Shown: one piece after another, positions 12,249 to 24,429 of the stretch
Position numbering within the stretch: the first letter of the stretch is position 1
Layout of the letters: the number at the start of each line of letters is the position of its first letter
Assembly (NCBI RefSeq): GCF_945859685.1
Contig: NC_079147.1
Location: 59,302,946 to 59,366,945 of the forward strand
Source: Eupeodes corollae
Lineage: Eukaryota > Arthropoda > Insecta > Diptera > Syrphidae
Direction: 5' to 3'
Length of the DNA: 64,000 nucleotides
Translations under genes and position numbers: made by a program
The notes under the pieces: model-generated
Seen by the model: the letters and a program-made list of their open reading frames with translations, nothing else
What the model was told of the DNA's origin: nothing
Database searches by the model: none

Positions 12249-12565
12249 CTTGGCCTTGTCCTCATTGCCCATTACACCGATCTTTTCCGCTTCCGTTGCA
12301 ATGCTCAAAGACGCATCACTAACATTAAGCTTTGATTTTCCCATTACTTCAATATCATTGGCTTATCCAAGTTAGTGGACAAACCCTTGGAAGATTGGGC
12401 CTTTTGTACTGTCGATTAAGTTTTGTACAATACTTTCAAAACGATGTTGAAAAAGTGCATCACCTTGACTAAGTTTGTGTTTGACATCAAAAGCATCGGT
12501 GAGATCCTTTTTGGCTTTGAATGATCAGCGGGCTTTCTTAAATCACATTTCCCGTCCAACTTCCA
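12249..12565 (-). pseudogene. RTE-like LINE, RT palm fragment
   Basis: Minus-strand translation with frame changes gives QGDALFQHRFE, then a degraded active-site box (ANDIEVMGKSKL where relatives have YADDIDIIGR), then TEAEKIG and NEDKAKY. The reading then breaks at the TA occupied by the mariner-type element and resumes at 10967. The catalytic YADD is lost. The 5' part of the LINE is absent beyond about 12565. Confidence 0.65.
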
Positions 12566-15500
12566 TCTAAGAATTTTATTCAATTTTTATTTACCTATGA
12601 AGAAAGCTCATCCTATTTCCTCAATTATTTTAGGTCAGACTTGGATATTATTATTATTCCTGAAGTTCAAACAAAAAATAATAAATCACCAATAAATCAT
12701 TTTTTCTTTGTGTAAAATATAAGGAAGCACAAGAAAAAACAACAACAAAAAATCTGATAGAGGTAGAAAATAAATTTTAATTTACCTCCCATTGTGCCAT
12801 CAATTATCATTACAAAATTCGCCTATCGAAGCATATAACAATTCAAATTCCCAACCGTGCCATTTGGCTATTAGATGACAGTAGACAAGACTAACGATTC
12901 TCTCAGTTTTGCTTTATTCCTTCGACGACGACACGACAACGATGTCGACAACGGACTACGACGACTACGACGACGACGGCAACGGCAACAACGACGACGC
13001 ACGACAACAAGGAGAACATACAGACGAGGGTATATTAAAGAGGATATCTGGAACAAGGAATCTTCCCAATTTAGGAACCCATTGTCGAAATTCGTCGTAC
13101 ACCATCACCAGGCCATCCCAAAAGCGCACCTCAACACGGTTTCCTAGAGTTAAGAGGGAAAGAAAGAGATGAGAGAGAAAAGTTGAAAAAAGGGCACAAA
13201 ACATTATCCTTCTTCCGTTTTGCTTTTTTTCTCATGTCTATGTATATTAGGAATGATATTTGACGTCCTTGCTTTGTATAGTGTTTGTGTGGTTTATTAG
13301 TCCTTTGGATGCTTGTTGGAGGAGGAGGGAACACGCTGAGATGTCACATATTGATGGCGTGGCGTGGTGCGAGAGTAGGTACCTAAAACCGTATAGAAGC
13401 CAGTATAGTTAAGTCCTGCAAGGTGATATTGGCTGCTTCGCGTGTGTACTTTTGCAAGGATGATGATGACTTTCATATAGAGCACATTAACAAAACACAT
13501 CCTTTGACATACATTCCATATACTTGCGCTGATGACAGAGGCGGTGGTGGCGGTGGTGTTGGCGTTGGGTGAGTGGCGATGGCGGGCGTATAGCGACCTG
13601 GCGAGTTGTTCACGTGGAGTGGCGAAAAGTTATTGCTTTGTACACTCGACAAGATTTATGCAAGGCTATAAAACTCTAATAAAAATAAAAAATGTAAGCT
13701 CAAACTTTATTTACGCAGGATATAAAATGGAATATTCTGCATTATGGGTCGTGTCCTAGGCCATATTCCAGGTTTGTCTTTTGTGTACTCATATATGATG
13801 TTGCTCCTTGCTGTACCGCACTATATCTACCTTTATCATCATCATCATCATCTTTGAACCATCTAACCAACCAACCTGCTGACTATTATGCGCTGTGCCT
13901 GTTTTGCTTTCTCATGGATGGCGCTGCGCTGGTGTCCTTAAGCGTTATGTACGCTGTGCTTCTTTTTATAGGCCTTGTCAGGATCATAAATAAATAGTCG
14001 TCAGCGTTCCAGTGTTCCCATTCCATATCAACATATACCTATATCCTACAAAAGGGGTTAGGATTAGGGTTTGCTGTGATGGGGGCTTTGGATGACAATG
14101 ATTCCGCGACTGTTGCCATCACTGCAAGTCCTCGAGCCGAGCCGCCTTATAGTCTTACATCCACACGTATACACATACATGCGCTTAAGATGTGCCATCG
14201 AATTGCAAAAATCGTTCAATATTATTCCTGATTTATTGCCAGGATTACTCGTAGTTGGAATTTTAAGCATTTGTTATTTGATTTTATGATTTTTTTTTTT
14301 GTTATTCCTTTCGTATTCGTCCTTTTTCCGAGCAGCTTCACAATAGGCCTAGGTTTACGAGTAGGTAAAGATTATTGCAAAAAATGAGACAGAGGATGGG
14401 GCAAAGGTGTAGGTGGGAGTGGGAGTGGGCGATGGGGAGTTGGGGCATCTCTTTGAAGACTGTTGCTCTTTTAGTCATCGTCGTCGTCGTTGTAGTCATT
14501 GTAGTCGTCGGTGTGTTTTATTATTCTCCAACATGGCAAACGAAGAAGAAGAAGGACACGATAACAATAAAAAAATAAAAATAACTGAAAGGACAAAAAA
14601 AAATAAAAATATAAAGAATGAAAGAAGAAGAAAAAAAAAGGATTCGTTCTATTATGCTGTTGCACAAGGGATTAGAAATGGTTATTTGCCATTATTCTTA
14701 AGCGATTGTATCTTCGCTCTTTGCAACAGAAGGCAATGGCTTTAAATCAAAACGTCTCTCGATCCTTTTGACTGTAGGACATGGATATGGATTTGGATTC
14801 TTGTTGTTTTCTTTCATCTTCGTCCTATACATATAGGTAGCAGCTATACATGAGTATGAGGAGGTATAAGTTGGCTCCTTGCATGTTCTCTTCGTTAGGT
14901 TTTTTTATATCTAGAAATAATACGTAATTGGTTTTGGTCGGCTTTGATAGCATGATTTAAGACATAGATCTGGGAGGTTGGTTACTGTGTGCTAATACGG
15001 ATATGGAGAAAGGATTGGTTTTGCCATCAGGTGGGTGTGTGTTTTCATTGTTTGCCTTCAAATGGGCTCTTTTGTGACAAAAAAAATAGGTAGGTAGGTA
15101 TAAAGCGGAAACATGTATCATTTGAGATTTTTTTTTGAAAATATAATAAGCCGTTAGACGCACGTATTAAATGCTTTTTAACTTATTAAATTTCTGACCA
15201 CCAAAGACAAAGTAAGGAAAAAATGTGATCTGATTTCAAAGCATTAAACTATAAGACTGTACCCATAATTATATAGAAAGGATGTTTTTTCAGAGGCATA
15301 GAATCTTACGTTTTTGATACGATTTTATTTTGAAAATTATAGTTCATTTTTTTGTGTTTTCTTAAGCGAATATTGTTGAGCGATGAAGCTATCTTCCTTA
15401 TCTTAATTAGTTATGATATGAGTCTTCATTTAATTTCACATAAAATTTTGAGGAATTTTGGACGTGTGTTTTTTTTAAATACGTTTAGGATTTAATTTTT

Positions 15501-15860
15501 ATTTTGCAGATCTCGAACTAAAGCTTTTATTTTTAATATTTGCTCAAATTTTTAGAATACCATTTTCGTATAATTGTACTATAGTTCAAAAACTTAATGT
15601 TATAGGTTAGAAAACATCTTGTAAAATTAACAAATCAAACGCGATTTTTTTTCTTTCTTCTAAGATTTTTCACAGCCTTAACTTTTTCTTTTAAATCAAC
15701 CCACTCTCCTTCGCCTGTCTAAAAGGTGCTAAATTCATGGCGAACTTTCCTCATCTGGGAAGCCACGACTAAAATGCCATCTTACTCTGACCTTTTTTTA
15801 TAATTTGCTTTTCTCTTTCGGTCTAACTAAAACAACCAGCTTTTTTTGCTGGGGAGCATT
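12566..15860. other. Noncoding stretch with triplet-rich low-complexity DNA
   Basis: No convincing gene. About 12922-13012 is a run built on gac/cgacga triplets. It opens several overlapping frames rich in R, D or S, which is low-complexity shadowing rather than coding. Other simple stretches are ggtggcggtggtgttgg near 13541, tcatcatcatcatcatc near 13835, cgtcgtcgtcgttgtagtc near 14480 and ggtaggtaggta near 15090. Confidence 0.55.
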
Positions 15861-16244
15861 CCGTTTTAAAAAACCAGCAAAACATTTGTGGTCTCCTTCA
15901 ACTTGGTGATTTGAACACCAACCGTGGCTAAATTATTTAGAATTTGAGAATAAAATCCCCAGCCCAAATAGCCCCCGTTTAATAACTTGAGGAAAAGGTT
16001 CTTGTAACTGGAAACCTTGGCTTTTCTCAACCAATATTGAGAGGCAAGATCCGATAGTTCGCAGTTAAAAGACTCTAAACCCTTAGATTTGAGTGCAGAC
16101 AATTTTAGGAGAAGGGAAACAACATCGGAAGGTTACTTTTCTTGGTATTCCGACACTTTAGGTTTGGCATTTTTTGAGCTGCTCCTAAAAATTACTTTTT
16201 GCTTTGTTGTTTTGGATGTTGAATGTGTTAACCATTAAATTTAT

Positions 16245-17092
16245 GTAGTGCATTCCAGGCAGAAGTAATGGCGATTAAAGAAGCACTATCCTGGCTCAAA
16301 GAAAACGTTGTATCTTGTAAGGATATACGAATCTTCTCAGACAACCAAGCCGCTCTTAAATCTCTCGCGTCTGTTTTCACAAACTCTTAAACAGTCCACG
16401 ATTGTCGATCACCTCGGAATGAGATGGTGGAGCAGTTTAATATTCACCTCATTTGGTTGCCGGGTTACAGAGACATTCCGGGAAATTGCAAAATTGATGA
16501 GCTCGCCAAAAACGGAACAGTTCTGCCTAATGTTAGACAAAAACATAACATAGAATCACCACCTGCTACATGCAAATATCTTCTTAAACAATATGCTCTA
16601 GAAGCAACAAATGCTAGATGGTCACAGAGTACTACCTGCCTAACAATCAAGCAAATACGGCCAAGCATAGACTTAAAAAGGTCAAAAGGCTTGATATCCC
16701 TGAGTAGACAAAGTATAAGCTCAACAATTGGAGCAATAACAGGACACTGCCTTATATGAAGACATGCTCTGAGGCTAGGGGTCTACACAAATGACTTTTG
16801 TAGAAGCTGCATGGACGAGGAGGAAGAGGAAACAGTCCAACACCTTCTATGTACATTTCCAGCACTCTCCATTAGAAGGAATAACTTTCTCAGTAACCCC
16901 TTCTTCGATAACACCAGTGAACTGGCAACGATTGACACAAAACGTCTCTCTAACTTTATTAAAAGTACGAAAGGGTTTTTTAAGTTCATTACTCGCCCAT
17001 GAGTAACCTTATTAGTGGTATCACAATGGACCCTTGAGGTCTACGTGCGTCATTGACATCTGGACAGCCTCTCCAGCCTAACCTAACCATGA
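16245..17092 (+). pseudogene. LOA-like LINE RNase H and C-terminal end with 3' terminus
   Basis: A truncated pol tail. From about 16253 it reads FQAEVMAIKEALSWLKE, then IFSDNQAALKSL, the RNase H acidic motifs. A frameshift near 16390 leads into IHLIWLPGYRDIPGN and DELAKNG, the final RNase H motif. After a stop at 16757-16759 the C-terminus continues with NDFCRSCMDEEEEETVQHLLC, a CCHC-like end, and FIKSTKGFF. The 3' end has ggtctacgtgcgtcattgac and finishes cctaacctaacc at about 17078-17090. RNase H acts on RNA-DNA hybrids during LINE replication. The EN and RT domains are missing, so the copy is dead on arrival. Confidence 0.7.
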
Positions 17093-17189
17093 AATTTGGG
17101 TTTCAAGTTCCATTTTTCTAAAAACAGCTTTAATACTATAATGCAACTACTTTTGTTATTGACTTCAAAAAGTAACCACAAATCAAGGT

Positions 17190-17400
17190 ATTTTAAGTAC
17201 ATTAATTGATTATCGGGGTGTACCCCAAGGATAAATTTTAGAACCAGTCCTTTTTTCGCTATTTAAAAACGATCTCTCTGATAATGTGTCATATTTTAGT
17301 AAATTATTACTGATGGATAAATGCATTCTCCGGCGAAAAGAAGATCTTATAAATATTCAAAAAAGACCCCTTGAAAATAATTTACTGTACTAAATCCATT
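17190..17400 (+). pseudogene. Short LINE RT palm fragment
   Basis: Plus-strand translation from about 17215 reads RGVPQG, a stop, then LEPVLFSLFKNDLSDNV, the conserved GVPQGSxLGPxLF segment of LINE reverse transcriptases, and then LLLMDKC where the YADD box should be. Only about 60 codons survive and the catalytic residues are gone. Confidence 0.55.
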
Positions 17401-17587
17401 AAAAACTCTTACGACCAATTTCTTGACGAAGTTCTAAAATAGATTAAAAGAATTTCAGACCTCAGTTGGAACCAAGTTTTAACTCGTTTTTGATATTTTT
17501 GTAGCACCCGTAGGTATTTCTTACTCAAATTTCTGAACAATATTTAAAATATTAGTCTATTTTTTTCGAAGCAGACATTTATTTTAT

Positions 17588-18960
17588 GATTAAAGATAAT
17601 TCTCCTTGCACCACGCAGATATAAGATTAGTGTTTGATTGTAAAATTTCACAGTCAAACCAGGATTTAATTGCTCGAAATAGTTTCAAATCATCGCGATA
17701 AAGTAAACATGACGAAGATAAAACAACACTTGGAAGATCGTTATTAAATAAGAGAAAGAGAAGAGGTCCCAAATGGCTTCCCTGTGGTACACCAGAATAA
17801 TTAGAAATAAATTTAGAAAACTTTGAACCAATTACAATAAGCTGCATTCTTTCGGTTAAGTAGCTGTTGAGTCACCCGAGTAAGTTTGAATGTTAACCTA
17901 AAAGCTCGCGCTTTTCTATAAGAACAATATGTTGTACCCCATCAAATGTTTTGAGAAATCCGTGTAAATAGTGTCTACTTGATATGCTTTTTCAATATTA
18001 TAAATGTTATATAGTTGGAAAATAAAACTAAATTTGACACCGTGGAGTGACCACTAACAAAGCCATGTTATGCTTCATATAAACACTTTTTTACCGAACC
18101 ATAAAATTTGTTTTTAACAATAGCTTCCAAAACTTTTTGTACCAAATGTAGTTTTGAAATGGATCTATAATTGGAAACTAATTGTTTTGAACCCGATTTA
18201 TGAATCGGTATTTTATATGATTGTTTCCATTTGTCTAAAAATTCACCTTTACGAACAGATGAATTAAAAAGCCTTGTTAGAGGTTTGGCCAAATTTACTT
18301 TACACTTTTTCAAAAAAAGAAGCGCTATATTATCGCAACCTTTTTAACCTAATGAGTCTAGAGGAGAAAGTTGAGCGACTAATGCTTCTTCAAAAATCAC
18401 CAAATCTCCCATTTCTACAATTGATTTAATGTTTTCATAACCAATGCACTACGATAAATGATTACGAACATAATTTCTTCAGAAAAAAACTATGCAAACA
18501 TAATACAAACTTCCTGTTCATCAACAGCTATCTTATTTTTAAAAATCATATTAGCTGGCAAGCCAAAAGACTGCTATTTACTTTTTAAGAAAGACCAAAT
18601 GTTTTTAGGATTATTCTTAATGTTACTTTCAATGCTCAATAAGTATTACTGATACGAGACCTTTTGTAAAGTTTAATATTTCTTCCTCCAATTCAAATAT
18701 TGCTTCAATTTTGCATTATATAAATTCCGTCCTTTCCAAAGTTTTTAAGTTTAGTTTTTAGTGTCCTGAGACGTGAATTGAACCAAACCGACTTGTTGCT
18801 TGATGTTTTATTTTTAAATGGAACAAACATTTTATATAATTCTTCTAATATGCACTACTGGAGTTTGCGTTCTCTTCGACCTTCTTCAAAAACCTTAGAT
18901 CCTGATTTAACTAAACATCTTGTACATCCTGCTCTTATTTTAGAGTGTTATTAAAGCTTT
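17588..18960 (-). pseudogene. CR1/Jockey-type LINE RT fragment, frameshifted
   Basis: On the minus strand the linker upstream of the RT appears at about 18660-18480 (KNIWSFLKS, FGLPANMIFKNKIAVDE). The fingers follow at 18313-18068 with KWKQSYKIPIHKSGSKQL and NYRSISKL. After frame changes the palm lies at 17847-17590, with SGVPQGSHLGPLLFLLF and a mutated active site, YRDD in place of YADD. The reading ends with LISAWCKENYL. At least three frame breaks are present and the active-site alanine is changed. The 37310-37975 fragment on the plus strand carries the same GVPQGSHLGPLLF signature and may be a related family. Confidence 0.7.
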
Positions 18961-21855
18961 ATATCGCGTTGAACTGCGCTTCCTATACAATATTCCAAGA
19001 TTTACAAAATATGGTTAATGATTTATTTTCTTTAATTTTTCTAAAAACAGTTCTGGTTATTTGACAAATAAAAATTCCTATCGCAATATTTCCTATCTTT
19101 TCAGGTGCAAATATTATTTTTTGTTCCTTAACATCTTCAAGTAAAATTATTAAGTTGTCAGAAAGGTCGTCCATAAATTTGCTAAAATCTTATCCATGTA
19201 TACAAAAAGATACAATCTGAAATCCAAATACCTTCTGCTAATTGTAGGCCTTATCATTGTTTAAAACTAGAACTTGAGTGTGTACAAATTATCCTGTCGA
19301 CAATCTGCCGCCAGCCATTGAGTGCTTCAGGAAGCAAGTGTAGTCCGCATTATAAGCTGCAAAAAATAAAACTCAACAAAAACAAATCACCATATCAGCT
19401 GCATTGATTGCCTTACATATTCTTGAACATTTGCATATACCCTCCAAATGGGGTCGGCTTATATATGAAGGTATACGTAAATACGTACGAGTATACCTAC
19501 GTATTTATGCAACTATAGGAAGGTACAGGACCTTTTGAACTCACTCAAGTTGCATAATATTGCAGAGTTATGTCCAGTCTATGTCCAATTAAAAGTTTAA
19601 ATTCCACAGAAATATCCTTTATTTCGTCCTGTTTTTTTTTTCCTCTCTCGTTTTTGTGTCCCAGTCCTAGATCCAATATTTTTATCGGCCTAGGATAAAG
19701 GCTCTCTCGAGAGTGAGCTGCTTATAAAGGACATCTGTTGTCAATACACTCGGGATTTCATTTCATTTCCATTTTCAACTTAAATACAAAAAATTCACAG
19801 CAAGAAATTGCATTGGCAGGATATTTCCCTATATATGTAAGCTGTTGGGTTGCTATAGTCGGGTATAGGGTAGGGAACACTCAAAACAGGATAGATTGTA
19901 GCACAAGGCGAGAGAGAGAGCGAGTGAATAACTTTGTCCGACATTTTATTCATTCCTGTTTTTTCTTTCTGTTTCTTCTACTTTTTGAAGCTTATTTTAT
20001 TTATGAACTTTTGGCGTATATAAGAAGCTTATGGCTCTTTATTTGGGCGTATGTTTGGACTCTTCAAACACATACATATGTATATATAAAAAACAGAAGA
20101 ATATTGGGTTTTCGGGGGGGATAGATGCGATGTCGAAGAATTGATGTAGGAAATTTTATTCACTTCTGGAAAAACGACGACACATTGAAAGTTTACTCTG
20201 ATGCCAAACAACTTTTCCGCACAATTTGTTGATATTTCTTACCAAGGTTTTGAACATTCATATATATTTTCTTAAAGATACGTATGAGCAGAGCATGAGG
20301 CTGACTTATAGGAGCGAGATACGTTCGTCGTCGTCGTTTGCCAACAACTAAAACCAACAAGTTGACGATCAAAATGAGAAGAAAATATAGAAGAAGTTTT
20401 AGTCTTTTGGGTAATTTAAACTATTTTCTCAGGACGATGTGTTTTTTGGTGTTTTTTTTTTGTAAGGATGTAATACCTTACCTAGAAAGGACCTAACCAC
20501 TGCTGAGTGGGTAGGAAGCAGCATATATGCATAGTTAAATAATTGACTTGCGAGTTGATTTATTATTAATGATTTTCTTTGACGTACACTTTTTCTAATA
20601 AATTATTTGTACAATCCAACAGCTAGGAAGGTAAACGTAAAGTAATGGAACTCATATTGCTACCTTTATACATATGTTGTATAAACAACACCAACTAAAG
20701 ACGAAAAAGACGACGAAGACGCATCCCAAGAGCGCAAAGCTATCACAGAAAGTAAATGACAGGATGTTACTTTTATTTTATTTATTTATTTGTAGATGAT
20801 GGTCTATAATGGGGATGAAAAATATGGAGGACATTTTTATTTAGAATAATTTTTTCAAAGGAAAACTATCCTGTGGTTCAAAATATATGATTTAGAATTT
20901 TGGCTAAGGAAGAAAACATAAGTTTTCCAGTTCTTAGTTGAAATTATTGTTATCGACTTATAAATTTTACTATGAGTAACGAAAATTCAAAAAAGTTGGT
21001 CCTGTAACGCTGATTGAGAGTAGATTAGAGTCTAAAAGGTTTGATTTTCTCTTTTTTTTCTGACATTTGACATTTATGGGTTTTCAATCAACCAAATAGT
21101 ATTGGAAATACTATGTAATCCAATGTAATCCAATTTGAAAAGTGGGAACTTTGAAATCAATTATTAAACAGTACATTTTCAAATTATTTCGTACACTTGG
21201 ACAGAGTTAAGGTAGAGCCACACTTGATTTCGTAAAAAGCAGGAATTAAGTTAAATATGAAAGGAAAATCTAGAAGACTTAAAGAAATCTTTTTTAGTAG
21301 AATTAAATGTCCCAAATATAACTACTTTTAGTCAGTTTTGTATAATTTTTTGATTTTTCGGATTAATGTGAATGAAAGTTCTTAATAATTTTGTAATATT
21401 AAATTTTGTTGAAATGAAGACTTTGTAGTAACCTTGCGATCAAATAAGTGATAAGTTTAAAATTCAAAGATCTTTTGTACCTTTTTTTATGTTTTATACA
21501 ATATCAAAAATGAAGATTATAGAGGATATAATAAAAACTTCAAATAAATAGAACAAAAATAATTTGTTTCTCAAATTCAATAATATTTATAATGGTTTTT
21601 CAAAGTGTATAATCCTTATCTTCAATATTCAATCTTCACAAGTTATAAAATTACACCAAACCTTTTCTGCTAAAACAGAAAGCATCCTTTAAATCATTTC
21701 TTTCTCTTTGTATAGGTTCCTTCATTTATAAACAAAGCTTCCCATAGGAAGTTATTGTAATCGGTTTGATTTGTCAAATTAAAAATGTTGACATTTCTCG
21801 ACGTTTCAAGGTACCTAAAGTCAAAATAAAAGATTTTTAGAGAAATGTCTGTAAC
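18961..21855. other. AT-rich noncoding stretch, no gene seen
   Basis: Open frames at 18983-19174 (minus) and 19738-20124 (plus, no ATG at its start) do not resemble anything I know. Simple-sequence words such as cgtcgtcgtcgtttg near 20327 and gagagagagcgag near 19912 are present. Nothing transposon-like was recognised. Confidence 0.5.
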
Positions 21856-21859
21856 TAAG

Positions 21860-22790
21860 TGTGAGATATGGACTTCAAATGAATTTTGTTATACAGATAA
21901 TAAGGCAGAAAAATGCAGAGATTGCTTTCAAGAAAATTGAGTTTGTGGTTTTATTACCATAGCAATTAAGGAAAAGTTGAAAAATTTGGTTAACCCTAAA
22001 TATCACACGAACCAATGATCCTAGAGACTTGAAAACATTTGATATTATATATTGTATAACGATACCTAAGAAATATATTTTTAGAAAAAATCCAATTAAC
22101 GGTTTGTATAAATTAAAAAAAAACTGAAAACAATTATTTTTCATCTCGAAAATTTTACGAACAAAAAATGATTTCATCTTCAAACACTTTTGTGCAACAA
22201 AAAATAACGTTTCAACATGTAAAATTGGTAAAAATTGATCATCGACTCAAATATCTATTCAAACATTTGAAATTAGGACTTCCAACTAAAATTTGAGGAA
22301 AATCGAATTCACACTTTCTTACAAAAAATAAAAACCTAAAAAACTAGCAAAAGTTGGGAAAAATTGATTTTCGACTCGAATATCTTTTCAAAAATTAAAA
22401 TATTCGCTTCAAACTTTTTTAATCTCAAAGAAAATATTGTTTTCGACATTCAGCAATTTTTGTATAAGAATCCAATAGTCCGTTTTTTCATACAAAAAAA
22501 AATTGAAGTTCGGTTCTTGTTATCGTTCAAATTAGTTGTATTCATCCAATTTGTATTTTTTATATAAGAAATAAAAACTTTAGAAATGCTACTAAAATTG
22601 GGAAAAATTGGTTTCCACTAAAAATGTCGTTAACAAAACTTGGTTTTGAAATGAAACGATTTCATTATATGCAAAATATTGTTGCTAATATAAAAATTAT
22701 GAAGAATAATTCAACTGACAACTTTTTTAACACAACACGAAAACCTACAAACAGACGTTCTGGGAAGTTATCAGTGTGGGTCGCATCCCA
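21860..22790. repeat. Degenerate internally repetitive AT-rich block
   Basis: Several words recur with variation. GgAAAAATTGaTttTCGACTC with aaatatctattcaaa occurs near 22227 and 22355, and a weaker form is near 22599. Atccaattaacggtttgtat near 22088 resembles atccaatagtccg near 22470 and ttcaactgacaac near 22705. The spacing is irregular (about 130 to 370 bases), so this is either an old tandem array or the subterminal region of an unidentified transposon. The block ends near agtgtgggtcgcatcccagc (22770-22789). The short open frames inside it look accidental. Confidence 0.45.
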
Positions 22791-22811
22791 GCCTTTTTTT
22801 TTTAAATACAG

Positions 22812-23116
22812 TGGGCTCCTTTTAAGTCGAATTTCTTTTTGACTCGAACTTTTTGACTCTTAAGAAAAAAGCTACGACTGTTTCGCACAAATGTCGAATC
22901 TGTGCTTTTTTATGGATGCAGCACTTGAAAGGATACTTCAGCCGTTACAACAAAACTTCAAACCTTCCTGAATAGATGTCTTCGTAACATCCTAAGGATT
23001 TTCTGGCCAAACCGTATATCAAATGAGGTTTTTCATAGAAGGAGTTTAAAAACTTCCTCTAACTCGAACTTATTATGACATTTTGTGAAATTTCAACTTG
23101 GGGATAGTCGACTGTA
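22812..23116. mobile_element. Possible small inverted-repeat element (pogo/Tc1-like MITE)
   Basis: The left end reads tacagtgggctccttttaag; the complement of the right end reads tacagtcgactatccccaag. Both then continue into a tcgaa/ttgaa and tttc block, agreeing at about 20 of 30 positions. A second subterminal word, actcgaac, is also inverted between the two sides. Both ends include a TA, as expected for a Tc1/mariner/pogo target. The interior carries a LINE-derived segment at about 22941-23078. The match is imperfect, so the call is tentative. Confidence 0.4.
22941..23078 (+). pseudogene. LINE pol C-terminal fragment
   Basis: An open run of about 45 codons ending in a TGA at 23076-23078 reads TKLQTFLNRCLRNILRIFWP, then NRISNE. 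This matches my memory of the segment near the C-terminus of a class of LINE reverse transcriptases. No RT catalytic motif is included. It may have been captured inside the small inverted-repeat element. Confidence 0.45.
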
Positions 23117-23149
23117 TATTAAAAATATGAATTATGGCATTAAAGATAG

Positions 23150-24330
23150 TTGTATTTGAGCAGATATTTAAAAACGAAGGTTGTATTCCAAGTCCCTCGA
23201 GAGAGGACTTTACCACTCAATTGCTTTCTTAGCCTAAAGAAACAGCGGTTAGCAAGAGTTATTTTGCGTTTGATCTCAGCGCTCGATTGTGATGTTTTGA
23301 CCAAGACGTCAGTGTTGTATGGCCTTGCTTGACGACAGCATGTACTTTGTTTTGCCCTCATTAACCGTTAAACCCATTTTTGCCGCCTCTGCCTCAGTAC
23401 TCACAAAAGCCCCATTGACATCACGCTGAGTTCTTCCGATTATGTCAATGTCATCAGCATATGCCAGTAATGGAAAAGACTTTTGAAAGATAGTGCCTCT
23501 AGTGTTGACGGGTGAGCTCTGCACTATTCTTTCAAGCACGATGTTAAAAAAATCACATGACAGCGCATCACCTTGTCTAAAACCTTTTTTTACATCGAAA
23601 GGTTCTATTAAGTTGTTTCCAACTTTATGGAGCAGCGTGAATTCTCCTTAGTCATCCTGCACAAACGAACGAGTTTTGCAGTGATGCCAAAACTAGACAT
23701 GGCTCTAGCTCGTCCCTGTAGATGCTGTCATATGCGCCCTTTAAATCGATAAAAAGATGTTAAGTATCGATTTGATGTTCTTGGTTTTTTTCCAGGATCT
23801 GCCGTAATGTGAATATTTGATCAACTGTGGACTTTCCTGGTCTAAAACCACACTAATAAGGACCTATCAGGTTGTTGACGATGGGCTTCAGACGTTCACA
23901 AATTATGGCAGAGAAGATTTTATAGGCGATGTTAAGTAGACTTATTCCTCTATAGTTGGTGCAGTTTAGAGGGTCTCCTTTTTTCAGGATCGGGCAAACA
24001 ATACTGAGGTTCCATTCATCGGGCATGCTTTCTTCCGACCATATCTTACAGATAAGTTGGTGCATGTTCCTAACCAACTTATCTCCAGCTGCTTTAAAGA
24101 GCTTGGAATTCAAGACATCCGCTCCAGCGGCTTTATTAGACTTCAACTTAGGTATGGCAATCTTTACTTCGTCTAAGTCGGGAGGACATGATTGTTGGCT
24201 TTCGTCGTCTATATTGAATGGATCATCCCGCCTGACAGCGGAATTCAGTTCGTCGTCGCCGTTATACAGTCTGCAGAAGTGGTCCTTCCATATAATCAGC
24301 ATTGACTGCGGTTCCACTATGATGTTTCCA
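23150..24330 (-). pseudogene. RTE-like LINE reverse transcriptase domain
   Basis: A 154-codon minus-strand frame (24317-23853) has KLKSNKAAGADVLNSKLFKA, MPDEWNLSIVCPILKKGDP and NYRGISLLNIAYKI, the RT finger motifs. A stop follows PY, and CGFRPGKSTVDQIFTLRQ continues in the same frame. Frameshifts then precede a 76-codon frame (23539-23309) with the intact active-site box YADDIDIIGR at about 23465, then TEAEAAKMGL and NEGKTKYML. Post-palm sequence (EIKRKITLANRCFFRLRKQL) continues to about 23160. The catalytic aspartates are present, but the frame is broken more than three times, so no full protein can be made. Confidence 0.8.
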
Positions 24331-24429
24331 CTTTCGTCTTTTCAGCCTTCAGTTCTAGGTTTATGTACATGTGAATTTCGTTTCGCCTGTTCATAAAACT
24401 TTCGAACCTCATTCCTGCTTTTAAACCTC

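Noticed and set aside
12875..13172. Overlapping open frames rich in R, D and S
   Set aside because: They come from a gac/cgacga triplet run (12922-13012) that keeps several frames open on both strands; low complexity, no motif, no gene context.
14092..14745. Pairs of opposed open frames near 14.1-14.7 kb
   Set aside because: They contain cgtcgtcgtcgt and aagaagaagaagg runs; typical shadow frames of simple repeats.
15866..16102. 78-codon minus-strand frame (MSALKSKGLESFNCELSDL), possibly gag-like
   Set aside because: It is weakly reminiscent of retroelement gag helices, but no zinc knuckle, protease or pol follows and I could not identify it.
19738..20124. 128-codon plus-strand frame
   Set aside because: It opens on TTG rather than ATG, and its composition follows the local simple sequence (gagagagag).
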